This document shows positions 25,831 through 32,653 of a stretch of DNA of 64,000 nucleotides, in pieces. The stretch is from Nocardioides panzhihuensis (lineage in GTDB: Bacteria; Actinomycetota; Actinomycetes; Propionibacteriales; Nocardioidaceae). Under the pieces are notes generated by a model. It did no database searches and had not been told where the DNA came from. It was given only the letters and a program-made list of their open reading frames with translations. Position 1 is the first letter of the stretch; every line of letters begins with the position of its first letter. The position numbers were made by a program, and so were the translations under genes. The stretch lies in NCBI RefSeq assembly GCF_013408335.1, contig NZ_JACBZR010000001.1, positions 868,001 through 932,000 on the forward strand, written 5' to 3'.

Positions 25831-25951
25831 CCGGAGTCAAGGACGCCCTCCGGGCGCCGGCTCCGCCGGCCGCTTACGCGGTCCTTGACACCGGACCACG
25901 TCGAGAAAAAATTTGGCTGGCTATCGGGGCGGCGGCCCGGGTGTGGCGCGG
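25831..25951 (+). repeat. Cloverleaf repeat, left copy (inward-pointing)
   Basis: A 14-bp closing stem with one mismatch (25831-25844 with 25881-25894, core GTCAAGGAC/GTCCTTGAC) encloses three hairpin arms: GCCC-TCC-GGGC, GCCGGC-TCC-GCCGGC and CGC-TTAC-GCG. A conserved tail follows, with AAATTTGGCTGGCTATCGG as its core, ending in GGGTGTGGCGC. The same structure is found inverted at 29029-29144. Confidence 0.85.
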
Positions 25952-25993
25952 AGGAATCTTGCTTGGGAAGGATGAGGTTGAAGGGGCGGGAGG

Positions 25994-26010
25994 GTGGCCC
26001 TTCGGGCCAC
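25994..26010. other. Small perfect hairpin
   Basis: GTGGCCC-TTC-GGGCCAC. It could be a weak terminator or a leftover repeat; it lies upstream of the DUF222 gene rather than behind any gene. Confidence 0.35.
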
Positions 26011-26144
26011 TTATCATCCACAGGCTTGATGTCGTTCGCTCGCCACTAAAAGCGTATTTGACCTGCACAAATAGGTGTTCAAGAGCGCTTGGTCGGAGTA
26101 GAATCAGAGGCACTACGACACACCTTTGAAGGGAGGTAGCAGCC

Positions 26145-27299
26145 ATGAGCATCGACCACTGGGGCACCAACCCCGCCGACGTCATCGAGTCGGCTCTTGC
26201 TGCCATCGAAACCTCCCTCCACGATCTCCTCGCGATGGACCCGACCTACTGGCGCACCAGCCAGAAGAAAGACTTCCTCGCCAAGGTAGAGAAGCTCCAA
26301 GCCCAACAAGCGGCGTTGACGCTGCGGGTGCTGGCTGCCTCGGGTGACATCGCCGCAGAGACCGGCGACAAGGACGCCTCCGCCTGGATGCGCGCCGAGC
26401 TACTGGTCGACAAAGGTGCCGCGCGGTCGCAGATCAAGCTCGCCAACGCGGTGACGAAGTACGAGCTGGTCGCCGCCGGCCTCGCTGCCGGTGTCGTCTC
26501 TGAAGCGAAGGCCCGAGTGATCACCAAGGCCCTCGACAAGGTCGAGACCGACCCGGTCGCCACTCCCGAGGACCTGGTTCTCGCTGAGAAGCTGCTGGTC
26601 GAGTACGCCACCCAGTTCACAGCCAAGGAACTGCGGGTCGTCGGCAAACGGATCCTGCTCGAGGTCGACCCCGCCCGGTTCGAGGCAGCCGAAGCCAAAG
26701 CACTCCTCGCCGAAGAGGAACGCGCCCAGCAGAAGACCGCCCTGCGGGTCTGGGACAACCACGACGGCACCATCGGCTTCGACGGTGTCCTCCCTGTTTC
26801 GATCGGGATGCGCTTCAAACGGCTGGTCGAGGCCTACGCCCAACCCCGCAAGCAGCAGCTGGTCGACAAAGGCGCCCCGCTCCCGCCGTGGGAGCGGATG
26901 ATGGGACAAGGCTTCGCCCGGCTGATCGAGACCATCGACCCGAATGCGCTGCCCCGCCACGGTGGTGACGCCACCGTGGTCAACGTGGTGATCAGCTTGG
27001 AGGAGCTCCGCAAGGAACTCGGCACCGCGACCCTCGGCTACGACGAGACCAACGGCACCACCATCACCGCAGCCGAAGCCCGCAAGATGGCATGCAACGC
27101 GACCATCATCCCCTGGGTGTTGGGCGGGGACAGTGAGGTCCTCGATGTCGGTCGAGGCAGCAGGTTCTTCGTGCCGATCCAGCGCAAAGCACTCCGGTTG
27201 CAGCAGAAGTGCTGCCAAGCCGAAGGCTGTGACATGCCACCGGAGTGGTGCGATGCCCATAGAGAGGATGTCGGTGCGTCATCTCGTGTGGCGGCCTGA
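26145..27299 (+). pseudogene. DUF222/HNH endonuclease ('13E12 repeat' protein), 5' part, split by IS110
   Basis: The DUF222 part is complete: MSIDHWGTNPADVIESALAA at the start, then a long helical region (LVDKGAARSQIKLANAVTKYELV, VVSEAKARVITKALD). The HNH nuclease begins with RLQQKCCQAEGCDMPPEWCDAH, but the native frame stops at the His codon 27258-27260. The remaining 12 residues (REDVGASSRVAA) are read from the insertion sequence. The missing HNH half lies at 28616-28762. Joined, the gene would be 1263 nt (420 aa), normal for this family, with the junction CDAH-HLEPW. The first zinc/HNH cysteines are kept, but the second half is lost, so nuclease activity should be gone. These genes are multicopy and repeat-associated in actinobacteria. 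GGGAGG precedes the ATG. Confidence 0.92.
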
Positions 27300-27513
27300 C
27301 TCTGAGCGCTCATTGACGGCGCGAGCATGAAGCGCGCCTGTCCTGAAATGGATTGGTCGACCGTTGCACGAGGTGGCGTGCTGTCAGACCACCGGCACGC
27401 TGGGCGTGACTTGATAGGAGCCTGCTAGGAACACGCCCATCTCTGTGTTGTCCGCCCTGGCGATGCCGGTGGTCTGTCCATCCACCCGACGAGGAGAGGA
27501 CGGCATCACCAGC
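27261..27513 (+). ncRNA. Candidate bridge-RNA region in the IS110 left end
   Basis: Known for IS110/IS621: the non-coding left end is transcribed into a bridge RNA whose two loops pair with target and donor DNA. Seen here: GCGATGCC at 27460-27467 equals the target immediately left of the insertion (27250-27257), and ATAGGAGC at 27414-27421 equals the right end of the element (28605-28612). GCCCATC (27435-27441) also resembles the target. These matches are short and their order differs from IS621, so the assignment of loops is tentative. Confidence 0.35.
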
Positions 27514-28599
27514 ATGACGAATCGAAGCGAGGATCGCGAGGTGATCGGCGGCGTCGATACCCACGGCGCCACTCACCACTGCGCTGCGCTCGACGCGCGA
27601 ACAGGGAAGTTGCTGGGCGACAGCGAGTTCCCAGCAACTGCGAAGGGCTACGCCCAAGCCCTCAAGTGGCTGCAGCGGTACGGGAGGGTCGAAGCGGTCG
27701 GGGTCGAGGGAACCGGGTCTTACGGAGCAGGGCTCACCCGGTACCTCACCAGCCGCGACGTGGTCGTCATCGAGGTCGTCCGCGCGAACCGTCAGGCCCG
27801 GTATCTGCAGGGCAAGTCGGACCCTCTAGACGCGATCAATGCTGCGCGCGCCGTGCTGGCCGGCATGGCCACCACGGTCCCCAAGACACGCAACGGGAAC
27901 GTAGAAGCGATCCGAATGATCCAAACCACCAGGCGCAGCGCCTCGAAAGCACGCAAGGCCGCGATCAACCAGATGCACGGCCTGATCTACTCCGCTCCCG
28001 AACCACTGCGCGAACAGCTGCGAGGGCTCAACCGCGCCGCACTGGTTGCCCGCTGCTTACGCCTGCGACCAACGACCTCAACCCAGTCCGGGGAGCTGAC
28101 AGTCATCGCCAAGACGATGCTGCGCCGACTCGCACGGCGCGTTCAAGCTCTCGATGAAGAGATCGAGGAAGCCAACCAGCAACTCACAGAACTCGTTCAA
28201 CACGCAGCGCCCGCCCTGCTCCAGGTCTTCGGCGCCGGACCTGAAGCAGCTGCGCAACTCCTGACCACCGCAGGAGAGAACCGCGACAGGATCTCAACCG
28301 AGGCCTCACTCGCACGCCTCTGCGGTGTCGCCCCGATCCCAGCCAGCAGCGGCAACACAACCCGGCATCGACTCCACCGCGGCGGCGACCGGAGAGCCAA
28401 CTCCGCGATTCACATGATCATCATCAACCGGCTCCGATGGCACGAACCCACCAAGGCCTACGTCACCCGCCGCACCGCCGAAGGAAAGACCAAAAGCGAG
28501 ATCATCCGATGCCTCAAGCGCGCGGCCGTCCGCGAGCTCTACCGCGCTCTCCTGACAGACCTCAACAAACCAGCCGCAGAGCACGAACCCGCCGCTTGA
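27514..28599 (+). CDS. IS110 family transposase (DEDD recombinase)
   Basis: 361 aa. The N-terminal RuvC-like domain has the full catalytic tetrad: Asp15 (GGVDTHG), Glu65 (GVEGTGSYG), Asp103 and Asp106 (GKSDPLDAINAA). The C-terminal Transposase_20 domain has the helix-hairpin-helix stretch LLQVFGAGPEAAAQLLTTAG and the region holding the nucleophilic serine, LCGVAPIPASSGNTTRHRL. The ATG at 27514 has GAGGAGAGGA about 13 nt upstream and is the first that gives the usual family N-terminus. No frameshift or stop, so the element may be active. Lower third-position GC than the neighbours fits recent acquisition. Confidence 0.94.
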   Translation: MTNRSEDREVIGGVDTHGATHHCAALDARTGKLLGDSEFPATAKGYAQALKWLQRYGRVEAVGVEGTGSYGAGLTRYLTSRDVVVIEVVRANRQARYLQGKSDPLDAINAARAVLAGMATTVPKTRNGNVEAIRMIQTTRRSASKARKAAINQMHGLIYSAPEPLREQLRGLNRAALVARCLRLRPTTSTQSGELTVIAKTMLRRLARRVQALDEEIEEANQQLTELVQHAAPALLQVFGAGPEAAAQLLTTAGENRDRISTEASLARLCGVAPIPASSGNTTRHRLHRGGDRRANSAIHMIIINRLRWHEPTKAYVTRRTAEGKTKSEIIRCLKRAAVRELYRALLTDLNKPAAEHEPAA

Positions 28600-28615
28600 C
28601 ATGCATAGGAGCATC

Positions 28616-28762
28616 CATCTAGAACCCTGGGCTGCTGGCGGGAAGACGGATCTGAAGGACGGGGTCCTGTTGTGTCCGCATCATCATCGTCTGGCGCACA
28701 ACCCTGCCTATGTTCATGAGCGGTTGCCGGATGGCACCGTCAGGTTCACTCGTCGGCGCTAA
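28616..28762 (+). pseudogene. DUF222/HNH endonuclease, 3' part cut off by IS110
   Basis: Reads HLEPWAAGGKTDLKDGVLLC, then PHHHRLAHNPAYVHERLPDGTVRFTRRR and stop: exactly the second half of an HNH domain (second His/Asn region and the C-x-x-H-H-H zinc/metal end). It lacks any start and follows the right end of the insertion sequence in the frame needed to continue codon 27258-27260. Confidence 0.9.
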
Positions 28763-29251
28763 ACCGCGGCAGTGTGAGAACCCACCCGTCAATGCCCCGC
28801 CAGGGCGGGCACCTTCGCCTGCCCCAGGCCACGCCTACTCCGCTCGGGCCCTCGATGTGGACCTGTGCGGGGGAAAGCCTCGCCCTACGAGTCGTCCGCC
28901 CGGCTCAGACGGCCCTGTGATCGATTCACAAGGTGTCGCCCACTGGCGTAGGCACCCGCGACCCGGTTCCCGCGCCCAGCAGCACACACCGGCCACGACC
29001 CTCAAGCCCGTGCCGAACTGAATCTGCTGCGCCACACCCCGCCGCCGACCCGATAGCCAGCCAAATTTCTCGCCGGATCACGGTGTCAAGGATCGCCGAA
29101 GGCGACCGGCGAAGCCGGCGGCCGAAGGCCGTCCTTGACTCCGGGGGCCGGCGTGAACACCATCCATAACGGGTTGGCGGCCCCAACCCAACAAGCAAGA
29201 GCAGCACGTGACACCCCGATCACCGGCACACCACGTGCTTGACTGCGCCCC
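28763..29251. other. Intergenic region at the right edge of the HNH island
   Basis: No gene recognised. A weak hairpin (CCCGC-CAGG-GCGGG near 28796-28809) may end the original HNH transcript. 28820-29028 holds nothing I can name. 29029-29144 is the inverted cloverleaf repeat. The last 100 bases should contain the promoter of the APH-like gene; none stands out. Confidence 0.5.
29029..29144 (-). repeat. Cloverleaf repeat, right copy (inward-pointing)
   Basis: The reverse complement matches the left copy (25831-25951) over its whole length at roughly 80%. Closing stem 29080-29093 with 29131-29144; arms CGCC-GAA-GGCG, CCGGC-GAA-GCCGG and GGCC-GAA-GGCC; the AAATTTGGCTGGCTATCGG core and GGGTGTGGCGC tail lie on the side of the HNH gene. 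Arms differ from the left copy by paired changes that keep the stems. Confidence 0.85.
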
Positions 29252-30070
29252 ATGTCGGACCCCCAAGACGCGAAGCCGCCGATCAGCATGCTGTGGGAGT
29301 CGGCTGATCCGGCCGCTGCGCTGACGGATCGATTCGGCTTCGTGTCCAAGGGTGAGGCGGCCGACTGGCTGAGCGGCGTACTTGCCGATCACTGGGGGAT
29401 TCGGGTGGAGGCCTGCGAGCGACTGGTGATCAGCGATGCCAACTGTTTGGCATGGGTCGTCGTCGATGGGCGGCGGATGATCGCCAAGTGGTCGATGCGT
29501 CAGGCGGTGTTCGCCCGTCTGGCGGCGATCGCACGGCTCACATCGTGGCTCGATGAGCGCGGAGTGCCGGTCTCGGCTCCGCAGCCGGCGAGGGACGGCA
29601 GGGTCCAGGTCGAGGTCGGTGGCTTCTCGCTCGGTCTGCAGAACGTGGTCGACGGAGACCTGTTGGATATCGCCGACCCCGCCCAGGTGCAGGCGGCCGG
29701 AGAGATGCTCGCGACGATGCACGCAGCGATGGCTGAATACCCGGGTGCGATTCCCGCCGGGGAGCCGAAGGCGCCGTGTACGCAGCTGGTCGGCAACGAC
29801 TTCAGATCGGCCAACGTCCTGTGGGCAGACGGCAGGATCGCGGCGGTGCTGGATCTGGAGGAGGCCAGGTACCGGCGGCGGGTAGACGACCTTGCCCAGG
29901 CCGCGGTGCTCCTCGGGACCCGCTATCACGGCTGGTCACCGACGCCGGCCGACGTGCGCGGCGCGTTCGTTGCGGCGTACGAGTCGGTTCTGCCTCTGAG
30001 TCAGCACCAGGCCGCGGCACTCGAAGACGTGATCGAGGCGTACCTGATGCGGATGACGTGGTCAGGGTGA
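29252..30070 (+). CDS. Aminoglycoside phosphotransferase (APH)-fold kinase
   Basis: 272 aa. The small lobe holds a lysine-bearing strand (GRRMIAKWSM). The catalytic loop reads LVGNDFRSANVLWADGR, so the usual H-G-D-x-x-x-x-N has become G-N-D-F-R-S-A-N: the catalytic Asp and the Asn are kept and the His is lost. The metal motif is VLDLEEARYRRRVDDLAQAA (D-L-E instead of D-F/W-E/D). Such proteins are more often homoserine, choline or antibiotic kinases, so a drug-resistance role should not be assumed. It lies just outside the repeat-bounded HNH island and converges with the PPK2 gene. Confidence 0.75.
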   Translation: MSDPQDAKPPISMLWESADPAAALTDRFGFVSKGEAADWLSGVLADHWGIRVEACERLVISDANCLAWVVVDGRRMIAKWSMRQAVFARLAAIARLTSWLDERGVPVSAPQPARDGRVQVEVGGFSLGLQNVVDGDLLDIADPAQVQAAGEMLATMHAAMAEYPGAIPAGEPKAPCTQLVGNDFRSANVLWADGRIAAVLDLEEARYRRRVDDLAQAAVLLGTRYHGWSPTPADVRGAFVAAYESVLPLSQHQAAALEDVIEAYLMRMTWSG

Positions 30071-30086
30071 CCGAGGGTGCCGAGGC

Positions 30087-30977
30087 TCAGTCGTCGACGG
30101 CCTCTACGCCACGCTGGACGATGAGCGGGTCAGGGGAGCCGATGATGTCGGTGTCCTTGTCGTCGTAGTCGTGGTTGGCGAGGAAGTGGCGCATCGCGTT
30201 GAGGCGGGCGCGCTTCTTGTCGTTGGACTTGATGGTGGTCCAGGGCGCCCAGTCGGTGTCGGTGCGGCGGAACATCTCCTCCTTGGCGGCGGTGTAGGAG
30301 TCCCATCTTTCCAGCGACTGCACGTCGATCGGGGAGAGCTTCCACTGTCGCACCGGGTCGATCTGGCGGATGATGAAGCGAGTTCGCTGCTCCGAGCGGG
30401 CGACCGAGAACCAGAACTTGGTGAGCGTGATGCCGGAGTCGACGAGCATCTGCTCGAAGAGCGGCACCTGGTGCATGAACTGCTCGTACTCCTCGTCGGA
30501 GGCGAAGCCCATCACCCGCTCGACACCGGCGCGGTTGTACCAGGATCGGTCGAAGAGGACCATCTCGCCGGCGGTGGGCAGATGCTGGACGTAGCGCTGG
30601 AAGAACCACTGCTGCGACTCGCGGTCGGACGGCTTGGACAGCGCCACCGTGCGGGCGTAGCGGGGGTTGAGGTGTTCCATGAACCGCTTGATCGTGCCGC
30701 CCTTGCCGGCCGCGTCCCGGCCTTCGAAGATCAGCACGTGCTTTCCGCCGACGCGGTCGTTCCAGCGCTGGAACTTCAGCAGCTCGACCTGGAGAAGGTA
30801 CTTCTGCTCGTCGTAGATCTCGCGTGCGATCCGCTCGTCGTAGGGGTAGTTCTCGCGCCAGGTGTCGACGGCCCTGCCGGCCGGGTCCAGGAGCACCGGG
30901 TCGTCGTCGTGGTCCTCACCGATCGTGTGGCCCTCGGTGATCAGGTTGTCGATGTACTCGCGGAATTCCTGGGACAT
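30087..30977 (-). CDS. ppk2: Polyphosphate kinase 2
   Basis: A 296-aa single-domain PPK2, which uses polyphosphate to phosphorylate nucleoside diphosphates (or monophosphates, depending on class). Walker A is EGRDAAGKGG (85-94), Walker B is VLFDRSWYNRAGVERVMGF, and the lid carries the conserved SVARSEQRTRFIIRQIDPVRQWKLSPID. Length and the KPSDRESQQWFFQRYVQHLP block are those of ordinary single-domain enzymes. The promoter looks leaderless: TAGGTT, six bases, ATG. Confidence 0.95.
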   Translation of the reverse strand: MSQEFREYIDNLITEGHTIGEDHDDDPVLLDPAGRAVDTWRENYPYDERIAREIYDEQKYLLQVELLKFQRWNDRVGGKHVLIFEGRDAAGKGGTIKRFMEHLNPRYARTVALSKPSDRESQQWFFQRYVQHLPTAGEMVLFDRSWYNRAGVERVMGFASDEEYEQFMHQVPLFEQMLVDSGITLTKFWFSVARSEQRTRFIIRQIDPVRQWKLSPIDVQSLERWDSYTAAKEEMFRRTDTDWAPWTTIKSNDKKRARLNAMRHFLANHDYDDKDTDIIGSPDPLIVQRGVEAVDD

Positions 30978-30983
30978 GTCACG

Positions 30984-30989
30984 AACCTA
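30984..30989 (-). promoter_or_regulatory. Leaderless -10 element of ppk2
   Basis: Minus-strand TAGGTT followed by six bases and the ATG at 30977. Confidence 0.5.
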
Positions 30990-31030
30990 GGCATCTGAGG
31001 TGAACGCGAGGTAGCGCCTCGGCGCCGCCT

Positions 31031-31048
31031 GATGAGAACGCTCTCATC
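31031..31048 (+). promoter_or_regulatory. LacI-type operator candidate before the permease/glycerate kinase genes
   Basis: GATGAGA-ACGC-TCTCATC, a perfect 7-bp inverted repeat whose core TGAGAACGCTCTCA fits the general LacI-family operator form TG-NN-A-N-CG-N-T-NN-CA. It lies in the divergent region between ppk2 and the permease gene, about 90 nt before the permease start. No LacI gene is in the window. Confidence 0.45.
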
Positions 31049-31137
31049 TGCTCATCATCACGATCTCACGGACGACCGACATCGTCTTCGGTGTCGTCGG
31101 GAACGCCCCGGGCGCAGAGAGGTCAGGGGTCGTCCGG

Positions 31138-32598
31138 ATGAGCAGCACCGCCCAGGTCGTCGCCGGAGCCACGGTGGTGGCGATCGCCGGGGCGTACGCC
31201 TGGCAGGTGGGCCACCGCAGCGCCGATCCGCCGAGCGTGCCGGCCCTGCTGACCCTGGTGGTCTTCGGCGCCGCGGTGTGGGCGTGGATGGGAAGCGGCC
31301 TCGACGACACGTACGTCTCGCTGGCGGCGGTCATCGCGCTGATCGTCGTCGGTGTGCTGCCCGCGGAGGACCTCTTCGCCGCCCTCGGCAGCGAGCTGAT
31401 CTGGCTGATGCTCGGCGCGTTCGTGATGGCGGCCGGGATCGCCCGCACCGGACTGGCGACCAGGGCAGCGGTCGCCCTCGCCGTACGCGCCCGGAACCCC
31501 CGCCAGCTGGTCCATCTGCTCACCGTGGGGCTGGTGGGGACGGCGTACGTGGTGCCGTCCACCTCCGCGAGGGCGGTGCTCGCCGTGCCGGTCTTCGTCG
31601 CCCTCGCCTCGGTCCTGGCGCCCCGCCGGCGGTTGGTGAAGGCGCTGGCGCTGCTGTTCCCGACCGTCATCCTGCTCTCGGCGGTCGGCTCGCTGCTCGG
31701 CGCCGGCGCCCATCTGCTGACCAGCCAGGCGCTGGCGGCGGCGACGGGCACCGGCATCGGGTACGTCGGCTGGCTGCTGCCCGGGCTGCCGCTGGCCGTC
31801 GTCTCCTCCCACCTGGCCGCCGAGCTCCTGCTGTGGATGTTCACCACCCGCGAGGATCGCGCGACCAGAGTCCAGATCACGCCCGACGACTTCGTCGATG
31901 AAAGGTGGTCGAGCCTGTCGAGACCCACCGACCCGCTCACTGGCCCTCTCACCGGCCCGCTCACTACGGTCCAGCTCCGTGCCCTGGTCGTGCTCGCCGG
32001 GGCCGTCGCGCTGTGGATCAGCGAGCCGCTGCACGGCATCTCTCCGGCCGTCGTAGCGCTCCTCGGGGCACTCGCCGTCGCGGCACCCCGATGCGGCGTC
32101 GTCGCGATCGGCCCCGCTCTGAAGGAGGTGCCCTGGAGCCTGCTGCTCTTCCTCGCCGCCACCCTCGCCCTCGGCACCGCGCTGATCGACTCCGGCGCCG
32201 CCGCCTGGCTGGCCGGCCGCGTGCTGGAGCCGCTGAGCGCTGCTCCACCTGTCGTCTTCCTGGCCGTCGTCGTGGTCCTCTCCACCGTGCTCCACCTGGT
32301 CGTGCAGTCACGCTCGGCGCGATCCTCGGTCCTCGTCCCGATCGTGGTGGCGCTCGCGCCAGCGGCCGGTCTCGCACCCGCTGCCGCGGCGTTCGCCTCG
32401 ACCGCCGCCGCCGGCTTCTGCCACACCCTCCCGGCATCGGCCAAGCCGGTGACCGTCTTCGCCCGCGTGGACGGCATCGACACCTACGACCGCTCCGACC
32501 TGTTCCGGCTCTCCCGCGTGCTGATGCCGCTGCACGCCGTGCTGGTGCTCACCTTCGCCCTCTGGCTCTGGCCACACCTCGGGCTCCCGCTCACCTGA
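31138..32598 (+). CDS. SLC13/DASS-type permease
   Basis: A 486-aa membrane protein with about 12 hydrophobic segments in two inverted halves. Each half has the family's signature hairpin: VPSTSARAVLAVPVF in the first and VQSRSARSSVLVPIVV in the second (the S-N/S-T/R motifs that bind Na+ and dicarboxylate in DASS transporters). It would import an organic anion by Na+ symport. The middle cytoplasmic loop contains DERWSSLSRPTDPLTGPLTG, the translation of a REP-like DNA repeat. A glycerate kinase gene follows after 55 nt, so glycerate or a related acid is a reasonable guess for the cargo. Confidence 0.85.
   Translation: MSSTAQVVAGATVVAIAGAYAWQVGHRSADPPSVPALLTLVVFGAAVWAWMGSGLDDTYVSLAAVIALIVVGVLPAEDLFAALGSELIWLMLGAFVMAAGIARTGLATRAAVALAVRARNPRQLVHLLTVGLVGTAYVVPSTSARAVLAVPVFVALASVLAPRRRLVKALALLFPTVILLSAVGSLLGAGAHLLTSQALAAATGTGIGYVGWLLPGLPLAVVSSHLAAELLLWMFTTREDRATRVQITPDDFVDERWSSLSRPTDPLTGPLTGPLTTVQLRALVVLAGAVALWISEPLHGISPAVVALLGALAVAAPRCGVVAIGPALKEVPWSLLLFLAATLALGTALIDSGAAAWLAGRVLEPLSAAPPVVFLAVVVVLSTVLHLVVQSRSARSSVLVPIVVALAPAAGLAPAAAAFASTAAAGFCHTLPASAKPVTVFARVDGIDTYDRSDLFRLSRVLMPLHAVLVLTFALWLWPHLGLPLT
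31904..31926 (+). repeat. REP-like motif inside the permease gene
   Basis: GGTGGTCGAGCCTGTCGAG followed by ACCC, 22 of 23 bases identical to the intergenic copy at 25656-25678. It falls in the loop between the two halves of the permease, where extra residues are tolerated, and is followed by three short repeats reading LTGPLTGPLT. Confidence 0.65.
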
Positions 32599-32653
32599 CC
32601 CACCCTTCCCGCCCGCCCGCCCCAACCAGACCCGCCCAACCTAGGAGTACGTC

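Larger units (their letters stand above)
25626..26144. other. Repeat-rich intergenic region at the left edge of the HNH island
   Basis: No gene is supported. From left to right: a REP-like motif at 25656-25678 with further TCGAG-type half sites up to about 25745; the cloverleaf repeat with its tail at 25831-25951; a perfect hairpin GTGGCCC-TTC-GGGCCAC at 25994-26010; and finally the leader of the DUF222 gene with GGGAGG as ribosome binding site near 26131. Confidence 0.6.
27261..28615 (+). mobile_element. IS110-group insertion sequence, intact
   Basis: The 1355-bp element is delimited by restoring the HNH reading frame across it. It has one DEDD transposase gene, a long non-coding left end (about 250 nt) and a very short right end (16 nt). 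There are no terminal inverted repeats and no clear target duplication, both typical of IS110. The layout is that of the IS110 subgroup in which the left end encodes the bridge RNA. Confidence 0.85.

Noticed and set aside
25831..25894. The left cloverleaf repeat as a tRNA-like gene because of its three arms.
   Set aside because: It has no conserved tRNA bases (no T-arm GTTC or CCA-proximal pairs), arms are too short, and the inverted copy shares the same non-tRNA pattern.
27255..28622. A short target-site duplication flanking the IS110.
   Set aside because: CAT occurs on both sides but is explained by two adjacent His codons of the original HNH motif; IS110 elements usually make no duplication.
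29252..30070. The APH-like gene as an acquired antibiotic resistance gene.
   Set aside because: The loop differs from known resistance enzymes, the gene lies outside the repeat-bounded island, and its base composition matches the chromosome.
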